Positions 57,801 through 64,000 of a stretch of 64,000 bases of DNA are shown here, one piece after another (the stretch's first letter is position 1; each line of letters starts with the position of its first letter). Origin of the DNA: a virus. The position numbers and the translations under genes were made by a program. The notes beneath the pieces are model-generated. The model searched no databases, was not told where the DNA came from, and worked only from the letters and a program-made list of their open reading frames with translations. The stretch lies in IMG/VR virus record IMGVR_UViG_3300042525_000901, positions 1 to 64,000 of that record, one strand, 5' to 3'.

Positions 57801-58394
57801 TTAATCCAGCAATCCAAGTTGACGATGTTGATGATCAGGCGACGACGTTTCGTGAGGGTACGCGACCAGGCAACCGTTCACCCGTGAACCGCTGCCGGTT
57901 GGGGATTTGAGGCGAGAAAATGTGTAAGCAAACAACCCCGTGGCTTCAGCACCCCAGTCGCAATCACTCCCGCACCAAAGCGCAAACAGGGCGTCACGCG
58001 GGTTTGAGTCTCCATTGTTTTCGTAATTGATACGCCCGCACGGGAACGCAATTGCATGGCAATAAGCAGAGGAAAACATCCACGCTGACGATTTATTGTG
58101 CAGCAGTCCGGGCAGGGTTAGCGTGATAGCCACGTCAACGACGCCCAAGTCCAAATACTTCCAAAGCTCATCGACAAAGGTTGACCCTTTGCTATATGGC
58201 GGGTTCATGAACACTGTATCTGACTCGCTTAGATACGGAGTCCAGTCTGTTGTGAATGTGTTTTGTTCCTGAGTGATTTCGCTATAGGCGATCAAACCCT
58301 GCCCGTTTCCAGTGGGGTCAAGCGCGATATCGCCTACCACTTCCTTTACCGCATTGACCACCCACGTCGGGGTGTAACTTTCGTCTCGCGCCAT
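57801..58394 (-). CDS. Phage N6-adenine DNA methyltransferase
   Basis: 197 residues from the ATG at 58394, with GAGGT seven bases upstream; the frame extends five codons further. Features of the phage Dam-type family: SYTPTWVVNAVKEVVGDIALDP at the start, the catalytic MNPPYSKGSTFVDELWKY around residues 62-80, and a central IALTLPGLLHN-like strand. It would methylate adenine and protect or mark phage DNA. Lies in the minus-strand accessory cassette. Confidence 0.8.
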   Translation of the reverse strand: MARDESYTPTWVVNAVKEVVGDIALDPTGNGQGLIAYSEITQEQNTFTTDWTPYLSESDTVFMNPPYSKGSTFVDELWKYLDLGVVDVAITLTLPGLLHNKSSAWMFSSAYCHAIAFPCGRINYENNGDSNPRDALFALWCGSDCDWGAEATGLFAYTFSRLKSPTGSGSRVNGCLVAYPHETSSPDHQHRQLGLLD

Positions 58395-58420
58395 TTCAAA
58401 ACCTCGCATTGTTTCCCTTA

Positions 58421-58443
58421 ATTATACACAAACAACACAAATG
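58421..58443 (-). promoter_or_regulatory. Early-type promoter
   Basis: Minus-strand TTTGTGTTGTTTGTG followed by TATAAT, 30 bp before the methyltransferase start. Clear member of the promoter family. Confidence 0.6.
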
Positions 58444-58504
58444 GTTTTGATTGAAATTCGGGGTGATTTTTAGGGGTCGCGCCAGTTGTGCTGAAAATCC
58501 CAGA

Positions 58505-58608
58505 GGATCGGCCAGGACGTTTGCTGCGTAAATGCTTGAGCGATTTCGAGGGTGTGCCACGTGAACCCTTTACCCCTATATAAAAGAATTACATGGTGCA
58601 TGTGGCAA
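58505..58608 (-). repeat. CACGTG repeat element, copy 7
   Basis: GTGCCACGTG on the plus strand (58554-58563) and CATGTGGCAA (58599-58608), 35 bp apart; 38 bp beyond the first arm lies a diverged ACAGCCG-like box (CTGGCCG on the minus strand). It separates the divergent genes 58394 and 58649. Confidence 0.8.
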
Positions 58609-58648
58609 ATATAATGGGGTAAGACAAGAACACAAAAACAGGTAAAGC

Positions 58649-59077
58649 ATGAGAAGACTTTTGGTTGGGGTGACGAGTTTGGCGCTACTGGCGATCGCGG
58701 GGTGCGACATGGTAGGCGAGCCACGGCAAAGCGCCTCTGATGTGGAATTGCATCGCGTTCGACATCACGCCCTGAAAGTTCCGGTGATGGTTGAGTATGC
58801 CGAATTATTGGCAAGCGTTCAGGAGGCAGGAGGCGTAACGCAATGTCAGCGTCATTTGCCAATCTTGCGAAGCGCGATCGTCTCGTCCTATCGCGAGGTT
58901 TCTCAACTGCCTAGCTCGTGGCAACAGCGACGGGTGCAAACCATTTACTCAGTGATGACGCTATGCGTTCCCGACTCGTGTGCAAGCGACGTGAACTTAA
59001 ATCGGTGCGCTGATGCTCTAGCAGATCTGACCTATTTGTTCGGCGAAGACCCTCGGTTTGATCAAGGGGATGTATGA
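58649..59077 (+). CDS. Lipoprotein
   Basis: 142 residues with a standard lipoprotein signal: MRRLLVGVTSLALLAIAGC, the lipobox LAIAGC ending at Cys19. After cleavage a 124-residue helical domain with several Cys remains (CVPDSCASDVNLNRCADAL). It lies behind repeat copy 7, at the start of the tape-measure operon, coupled to the next gene. Surface lipoproteins of phages often act in superinfection exclusion, but a spanin role is also possible. Confidence 0.6.
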   Translation: MRRLLVGVTSLALLAIAGCDMVGEPRQSASDVELHRVRHHALKVPVMVEYAELLASVQEAGGVTQCQRHLPILRSAIVSSYREVSQLPSSWQQRRVQTIYSVMTLCVPDSCASDVNLNRCADALADLTYLFGEDPRFDQGDV

Positions 59078-59397
59078 GCGAAGTCGAATCAGTAATATTT
59101 GCCAAGCTGTCGCGTGAGGCTTTGCCGTTTTCCGTCACGACCGGGCGATCGCTATCCAACCTCGAATTTGCTCGCCACGCGGTCGCTCAGTGTTACATCG
59201 AGGGACAGCTAAAGCCCATCTTTCTAGAATTGTCAGGAGTCATCACGGACGACGAAGTTCAAGTAAACGAATTGCGCGATCGCGTCATCGCTGGACTCAG
59301 TGATCCGCAAATTATCCTTAATTTTGTCTCGCAAGTGAAGGCAAAACTGGACAGCGTTCACCCTAGTTGTGAGTGGAGTCCACTGATCATCGATTGA
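59074..59397 (+). CDS. Unknown small protein before the tape measure
   Basis: 107 residues, mainly helical (NLEFARHAVAQCYIEGQLKPIFLEL, then ELRDRVIAGL). It starts inside the stop of the lipoprotein (ATGA). It could be a minor tail protein. Not recognised. Confidence 0.45.
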   Translation: MSEVESVIFAKLSREALPFSVTTGRSLSNLEFARHAVAQCYIEGQLKPIFLELSGVITDDEVQVNELRDRVIAGLSDPQIILNFVSQVKAKLDSVHPSCEWSPLIID

Positions 59398-59415
59398 TTC
59401 GTGGCCACAAATTCA

Positions 59416-59519
59416 AAAACGGCTGTGACGTAATCACCCAAAGCGTCACAGCCGTTTTCTATGCCTGCCACGTGACCTCATTACCCTTATATAAAAGAAT
59501 TACATGGTGCATGTGGATC
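59416..59519 (-). repeat. CACGTG repeat element, copy 8, with extra hairpin
   Basis: CTGCCACGTG (59465-59474) and CATGTGGATC (59510-59519), 35 bp apart; AAAACGGCTGT lies at 59416-59426, exactly 38 bp from the first arm. A second inverted copy of the ACAGCCG box (59448-59456) makes a hairpin in the 38-bp spacer that could act as a terminator. Confidence 0.85.
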
Positions 59520-59594
59520 TCGATTGGCCGACTCTCGCGACAGGTCAGATCAACCCAGCGAAGCGAGTGAAGATGTAATCACCAACCTTGATCG

Positions 59595-62500
59595 GTGATC
59601 CGTGTGGCTGAAACTCAGAGCTTTATTCTTGAGGCAATAGATCGAGCGTCCGCACCTTTGCGACGGGTGAGCGAAGCGTTCGGTCGCGTGAGCGCAGCCG
59701 CCGAACAAATGGGCGCTCGTGCGGGGCGGGCTGCTAGCGGGGTGGGCAAGACGTTCGACGAGATGGCAGACGCGGCACAGCGATCGGGCGCAAGGATGCG
59801 AGATGTTGGTGCAAGCCTGACGTTAGGGCTGACCGCGCCGTTAGTTGGGGCGGGCGCGTTGGCGGTTAAAGCTTTTGCGGATTACGAACATTCGCTAGCA
59901 TCGCTCTCTAAGGCCACAGGGTTAACCGGGGCTGACCTAGACACGATGGGTCAAAAGTTCCGGGAGATCGCGTCTAGCGACCTCCCAGTAGCCGCTAATG
60001 ACCTACTAGCGATCGCGACTGAGGGGGCAAAGATGGGGATTGCGAGTACCGAGCTAGAGCGCTTCACTCGCCTAACCGCAACAATGGCGACGGCGTTTGA
60101 TATTTCAGCTCAGGACGTGACCGGCCAAACAGCCAAAGTTGCCAACCAATTTAAGATCCTTAACGCGGCAACAGGCGAGCTTGATTTCGCTCGAATGGAG
60201 ACGTTTGGGGATGCGGTCAACAATATGGCCGACAATATGGCGACTTCGGAGGCAAAAATCCTCGAAGCTGTTTCTCGGATGGCAGGTATCACACAACCAT
60301 TAGGCTTTGACGAAAACCAAACGGCGGCGTTGGCTGCGGGCTTCACTGCGTTAGGGATGGAGGCGGACGTGGCTAGCCGCGCGGTAAACAGCTCCATGCA
60401 ACGACTAGCAAATGCCCCGGCGTTGACGGAAGACGCGGTCGCCGCATTGGAAGAGATGGGCTATTCCGCAGAGGATTTACAAAAGCAGTTTTTGGACGGT
60501 AAGGGGCCAGAGGCTTATATTGGATTCCTTCAGAAAATTTCAGGCATGGGCTCAAAAGCTATCCCATTGCTGACGGAGATTTTCGGGACTGGGTTTTCCG
60601 ACGAGATGGCACGCGGCGGCGTTGGCATCGAGCAATTCTCGAAAGCGTTTGGCCTGATGGAAGAGTCGATCTCGGGTGGCGGTGCAACGATGCAAAAAAG
60701 CCTAGAAATTATGGGCGGCACAAGCCAAGCTGAATTCCAGAAACTCAAAAGCGCCGCGCTAGACGTTTTGGTCGTGTTCGGTCGGCTCCTAGCAGAAGCC
60801 GTCCTCCCCCTAGCAAAAGGTTTGCGCCAAGCGTTGATCGCGATGTCAGAATTTGGGCAAACAAACCCCGGTCTCGCCAAAGTCATTGTTTCGATTTTGG
60901 CGATCGCCGCTGCGATCGGCCCCGTCGTTTTCGCCATTGGTACGGTGCAAGGTGCGTTTGCCGCGCTAGGTGTGTTTCTGTCCGGTGGGTTTGGAGCGGC
61001 GCTGGTAGGTGTTGTCACGTCATTGACTGGCACACTAGCCGTAGGGCTGACAATGTTTGCTCAGTTTTCAGCGGGGGCGATCGCGGCGATTTTAAGGTTC
61101 ACTGTGACGGGGGCGGCTCACGTCTTGGGATTTGCGATCAAAGCAACAACCGCGATCGCCCAGTTTGCAATCAAAGCGACGACTTCGCTAATTCAGTTTG
61201 CGGCACAGGGCGTCGCCGCGATCGCGCGGTTTGCCGCTTCGTCTATCGTTAGCCTTGCCCAATTCGCGCTTCGGGGGGTAGCCTCCGTCGCAAGCTTCGT
61301 GGTTAGTGCGTTAGCTCAACTGGGAACTTTTGTCGTGCAGGGAATCCTTGGGATTAGCCGCTTCGCTACTCAGGGGGCTATCGCATTAGTTCAGTTTGCC
61401 GCCAAAGGCGCGGCGGCGATCGGGTGGTTTGTGGTTGATTCCGCCTTGGCGATCGCAGAATTCGTGCTTACCGGGCTAGTAGAGATTGGAAAGTTTGTCG
61501 CTCAATCTCTCGTAAGCCTTGGGAAATTTGCGGTGCAAGGTGCAATAGCGCTAGGCAAGTTTGCGATCAATGGCGTCCTCGCGATAGCCCGCTTTGTTGC
61601 TACTTCCACAATAAGCCTTGCTTCGTTTGCGGCACAGGGGGCAATATCAATTGCAAAGTTTGTAGCATCAGGAACTTTGAGCCTTGTCAAATTTGCGGCA
61701 CAAGCGGCTATTACGTTCGCCCCGCTACTCCTGGGCGCAGCAGCTTTGGCGGCGGCTGGTTATCTTGTTTACAAAAACTGGGATGGGATTTCAGAGGTAC
61801 TATCACGGGCTGAACTACCGAAGGCAGACTCAGCCAAACTCTCGGCCAAGATTGGTATCGAGGTCGAGAATAGCGCCGATATCGTAGAGGCATTATTCCA
61901 AAAGCCATTGCAAACGATTGGAGCCATATCTAGCGCTTACCTTGGAGCGTTCTCTGATATCTGGAATGGCTTTTGGTCGAACCTCACCAGCTCAATTCAG
62001 ATGATTGGACTTAACATCCAATTTCAGCTTACCTCCTGGGGCGTGGCGTTTTCGGCGTTTGTTGCCGGAGTAGCAAGCTGGGTCACAAGTCTAGGCGCAT
62101 CGATCACTGCGGTCTTTGCTGGGATTGTGGCGGCGTTTGCGGCGCTGCAATCATCAGCGATCGCCAAGGCTTCTGAGATAACTACAACGGTCGTAAATGC
62201 TTTCGAGGGAATACGCGCAACGTTCGACGGACTGCGGGAAGGCGCGATCGCCAAAGTTGCCGAAATTCGCGACGCCATTACAAACGCCTTTGACGGCGTG
62301 AAGTCTCAAATCCAGTCGGCACTATCATCAATCCCCAACCCATTCGCTAACCTACGAATACCCTCGTTCTCGCGGGGTGGAAGCGTCGGAAACAGCGCTC
62401 AAGGTAATATCCCTCAAAGTGTCGCCGGATTGCTGTCAGCAGCTCAAAGAGAGGCGCGTGCTATGCCTGCTGGATCAGCGCTAACCGTGGCCAACACTTC

Positions 62501-62723
62501 AGAGCTAATTCTGAACCGCGCCCAATACGGTAGCCTTCTAAGTCAACGCGCCCGACCGATCGCGATCGCGCAACGCGAAAACCAGATCGCCTTCGCTACG
62601 TTTGCACCGACCATCAACCTGAATGTTGCTCAAACCGGCCAGGTTGATCCTCGCCAAATCGCAAAACAGGTGATGGCCGAATTAGATCGGGAGTACCGCC
62701 AATGGTCAGCGGGCATGGCCTAA
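59595..62723 (+). CDS. Tail tape measure protein with hendecad repeat
   Basis: 1042 residues from the GTG at 59595. The N-terminal half is charged and helical, with a characteristic GASLTLGLTAPLVGAGALAVKAF (about 75-97). The middle (491-710) is twenty 11-residue units beginning Phe (for example FAIKATTAIAQ and FVVQGILGISR), giving a hydrophobic hendecad. The C-terminal half has FWSNLTSSIQMIGLNIQFQL and returns to charged helices. Tape measure proteins set tail length and can aid DNA entry across membranes. It is coupled to the downstream repeat copy 9. Confidence 0.85.
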   Translation: MIRVAETQSFILEAIDRASAPLRRVSEAFGRVSAAAEQMGARAGRAASGVGKTFDEMADAAQRSGARMRDVGASLTLGLTAPLVGAGALAVKAFADYEHSLASLSKATGLTGADLDTMGQKFREIASSDLPVAANDLLAIATEGAKMGIASTELERFTRLTATMATAFDISAQDVTGQTAKVANQFKILNAATGELDFARMETFGDAVNNMADNMATSEAKILEAVSRMAGITQPLGFDENQTAALAAGFTALGMEADVASRAVNSSMQRLANAPALTEDAVAALEEMGYSAEDLQKQFLDGKGPEAYIGFLQKISGMGSKAIPLLTEIFGTGFSDEMARGGVGIEQFSKAFGLMEESISGGGATMQKSLEIMGGTSQAEFQKLKSAALDVLVVFGRLLAEAVLPLAKGLRQALIAMSEFGQTNPGLAKVIVSILAIAAAIGPVVFAIGTVQGAFAALGVFLSGGFGAALVGVVTSLTGTLAVGLTMFAQFSAGAIAAILRFTVTGAAHVLGFAIKATTAIAQFAIKATTSLIQFAAQGVAAIARFAASSIVSLAQFALRGVASVASFVVSALAQLGTFVVQGILGISRFATQGAIALVQFAAKGAAAIGWFVVDSALAIAEFVLTGLVEIGKFVAQSLVSLGKFAVQGAIALGKFAINGVLAIARFVATSTISLASFAAQGAISIAKFVASGTLSLVKFAAQAAITFAPLLLGAAALAAAGYLVYKNWDGISEVLSRAELPKADSAKLSAKIGIEVENSADIVEALFQKPLQTIGAISSAYLGAFSDIWNGFWSNLTSSIQMIGLNIQFQLTSWGVAFSAFVAGVASWVTSLGASITAVFAGIVAAFAALQSSAIAKASEITTTVVNAFEGIRATFDGLREGAIAKVAEIRDAITNAFDGVKSQIQSALSSIPNPFANLRIPSFSRGGSVGNSAQGNIPQSVAGLLSAAQREARAMPAGSALTVANTSELILNRAQYGSLLSQRARPIAIAQRENQIAFATFAPTINLNVAQTGQVDPRQIAKQVMAELDREYRQWSAGMA

Positions 62724-62727
62724 CTTT

Positions 62728-62831
62728 CTGCCACGTGCACCATGTAATCTTCTTTTATAGGGGGAAAGGCATCACGTGGCACGCTTCCAAAATCGCTCAA
62801 AGATTCACGCTACAAACGTTACAGCCGTTTC
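62728..62831 (+). repeat. CACGTG repeat element, copy 9
   Basis: CTGCCACGTG (62728-62737) and CACGTGGCAC (62773-62782), 35 bp apart, then 38 bp, then ACAGCCGTTT at 62821. As with copy 4, it opens a gene-free block with an iteron array. Confidence 0.9.
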
Positions 62832-62893
62832 GCCACACATCGGAAGATGCCCAGAGTCAAACCGCTAAGTTCGCCGCAAATCTCGCCTACTTT

Positions 62894-63105
62894 TGGGCAT
62901 ATCTTGAGATCCGGGTTGCGCTTTCCCCGCGATCTCGTTTGCGCTTTGGGTGCGTTTTGGCTGCGCTCATCTTGCGATCTGATTGCGCGATCGCCGCGAA
63001 CGAGTTGCGCTTGTCCTGCGTTTTTGTTGCGCGATCGGTTGCGTTCACCATTGCGTGATTGTTTGCGCTTTAGCGATCCAGCCTGTCGCCATTTTGTCAA
63101 TCCCA
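62894..63105. repeat. Phased iteron array B
   Basis: Fourteen units from 62917 to 63074, with two degenerate ones before (62894, 62905), at 11- or 12-bp spacing. Examples are TGCGCTTTGGG, TGCGTTTTGGC, TGCGCGATCGC and TGCGCTTTAGC. The last three steps before the final unit are 12 bp, as in array A. It ends in GATCCAG, CGCCATTTTGTCAAT. No coding character. Confidence 0.85.
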
Positions 63106-63115
63106 ATCAAAAACC

Positions 63116-63577
63116 ATGACTCAACTTTTCCCAGAACCCGGCAGAACAATCCACGACATCGCCGCGATCGCCGGTATCGATTGGCGAGTCATCGCGGAAC
63201 AAAACGATTTGGATTTGTTCGCAGAACTGCCGATCAATTCCGAAATCCCTCTTGATGTACCGTCGGTGTTGGAGGCGATCACGCCTGCGTTACCGGTGCT
63301 TTCAAGTGTGGGTAACACAGTGCGGACGGTGTCGAGCCAAGCCAAAGGTATTTTGTCCCGAGTGTCGGGTGTGGCAAACCAAATCGCTGATGTGTTGCCA
63401 CCTAGCTTGAAGGGGTACGTTTCGCCCGCGCTGGATGCGATCGCGTCAGTCAACGGAGTCATTGACAACGTGACTAGCGATATTGATTCGTTTTTGTCAG
63501 GAGGTGGCGCAAACCAAAACAGCCGCACGTACAATGGTGCGGCTGTGAGATTAATTGATTGGATGTTTAGTCGCTAG
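63116..63577 (+). CDS. LysM-like tail or baseplate protein
   Basis: 153 residues. The N-terminal 50 resemble a LysM domain (TIHDIAAIAGIDWRVIAEQNDLD), often found in tail hub or baseplate proteins. The rest is low-complexity helical, and the last part is Gly-Asn rich. It follows the tape measure and would form the tail tip or bind the wall. A hairpin at its 3' end (63521-63544) lies in coding DNA and may act as terminator for the opposite gene. Confidence 0.55.
   Translation: MTQLFPEPGRTIHDIAAIAGIDWRVIAEQNDLDLFAELPINSEIPLDVPSVLEAITPALPVLSSVGNTVRTVSSQAKGILSRVSGVANQIADVLPPSLKGYVSPALDAIASVNGVIDNVTSDIDSFLSGGGANQNSRTYNGAAVRLIDWMFSR
63516..63546 (-). terminator. Minus-strand hairpin at the end of gene 63574
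   Basis: AGCCGCAC and GTGCGGCT form an 8-bp stem with an 8-nt loop; on the minus strand it is followed by GTTTTGG. It overlaps the 3' end of the plus-strand gene. Confidence 0.65.
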
Positions 63578-63906
63578 GCGAGTGATTCGCCACGCTCCTG
63601 AAGCTCATTAACGGCCTCCACCTGCTCTTGTCCCAGCAGATCTAGCCAACACTTGAGGTTGCCTTGAATCTCGACTCGCGAGACAAATCCGGGGATGTAC
63701 TCAGTGTCGTCGATTCCTGGCTTAATCCGGGCGATGATGCCATTGAGAGCATTGAGGCGATCGCGCAAATCGTTCGTCTTGGTATCTTCACCCCATAGCC
63801 CTGACGCATCGTGGTAGCAGGTTTGCGCGTCCTGAATCAAATCCAACAACTCGTTTTCGGTATCGGTAACTTCAATCACGTCGGGTTCGTAGTAATCAAT
63901 AATCAT
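63574..63906 (-). CDS. Unknown acidic protein
   Basis: 110 residues with an acidic N-terminus (DYYEPDVIEVTDTENELLDLIQ) and a mainly helical body; contains CYHDASGLWGEDTKTNDLRDRL. It converges on the LysM-like gene with a 4-bp overlap. Not recognised. The remaining 94 bp of the window show no further gene. Confidence 0.5.
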   Translation of the reverse strand: MIIDYYEPDVIEVTDTENELLDLIQDAQTCYHDASGLWGEDTKTNDLRDRLNALNGIIARIKPGIDDTEYIPGFVSRVEIQGNLKCWLDLLGQEQVEAVNELQERGESLA

Positions 63907-64000
63907 GACGGTGTCTCGGTTTGGTGTGCAAAAAGCTTGGCAGGCTAGGCGTGAGCAAACACGCGGGATTGGGACAGATTCCGAATCCAGTTGTCCACCG

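Noticed and set aside
60530-62278. Minus-strand ORFs over the tape measure gene
   Set aside because: Shadow frames of the Ala- and Phe-rich repeats, without start signals.
62819-63255. ORFs of 90-95 codons across array B
   Set aside because: Same reason as array A; the frames change with the 11/12-bp phase and lack start signals.
1-64000. Complete tRNA or rRNA genes
   Set aside because: No complete cloverleaf or rRNA-like segment was found by eye; only the fragment at 8698 resembles part of a tRNA. A tRNAscan run would settle this.
1-64000. Insertion sequences or integrase
   Set aside because: No transposase with DDE motif and no tyrosine or serine recombinase motif was seen in the larger ORFs.

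Overview
The window looks like part of a cyanobacterial phage-plasmid: a contractile-tailed phage genome that also carries a plasmid-type replication gene. The octamer GCGATCGC (HIP1) and its core are scattered through almost every gene, which is typical of cyanobacterial DNA. Virion genes are present for terminase, portal, HK97-type capsid, tail sheath, tube, tape measure, baseplate wedge (gp25 and gpJ types), spike (gpV type) and hub (gpD type), several with Mu/P2-like relatives. The 1243-residue protein at 38702-42433 resembles the CyRepA1 family of cyanobacterial plasmid replication proteins. No integrase, ParA or ParM was recognised.

Layout. 1-23 kb: a partial membrane gene, a GGDEF-EAL protein, head and tail genes on both strands, a terminase large subunit split in two, the baseplate and tail-tip genes, and inserted accessory cassettes (KilA-N, AIPR-like, DNA-binding genes). 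23.1-23.5 kb: a gene-free block holding a phased iteron array. 23.5-28.2 kb: a minus-strand cluster of envelope and membrane proteins with an FtsK/HerA-like ATPase and an M23 peptidase. 28.2-46 kb: replication and nucleotide genes (RadD-like helicase, RuvC-like resolvase, dCTP deaminase, PD-(D/E)XK nuclease, C5 methyltransferase, DnaN clamp, CyRepA1-like Rep, Dda-like helicase). 46-56.5 kb: maturation protease-like protein, portal, RNR beta subunit, capsid, sheath, tube, tail chaperone. 56.6-58.4 kb: inserted minus-strand cassette (KilA-N, N6-adenine methyltransferase). 58.6-64 kb: lipoprotein, tape measure, second iteron array, LysM-like tail gene.

Regulation and structure not explained by genes. 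(1) Nine copies of a roughly 105-bp element: two CACGTG-containing arms 35-36 bp apart, then exactly 38 bp, then an ACAGCCG box. One copy lies inside the Rep reading frame. (2) Two gene-free arrays of 14-16 degenerate iterons, each beginning TGCG, with a strict 11/12-bp period. (3) Four accessory cassettes, each with an extended -10 promoter and a two-stem leader RNA whose stems show compensatory changes. (4) A palindrome inside both KilA-N genes that is also preserved by compensatory changes. (5) A promoter family with consensus close to TTTGCGTnnTTTGTGTATAAT pieces ahead of the mostly minus-strand early operons.

How the parts may work together (inference): Rep, the clamp, helicases and resolvase replicate the element. 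The arrays may serve as a centromere, origin or enhancer. The KilA-N and leader cassettes act as independently transcribed accessory units. The structural genes build a myovirus-type particle.
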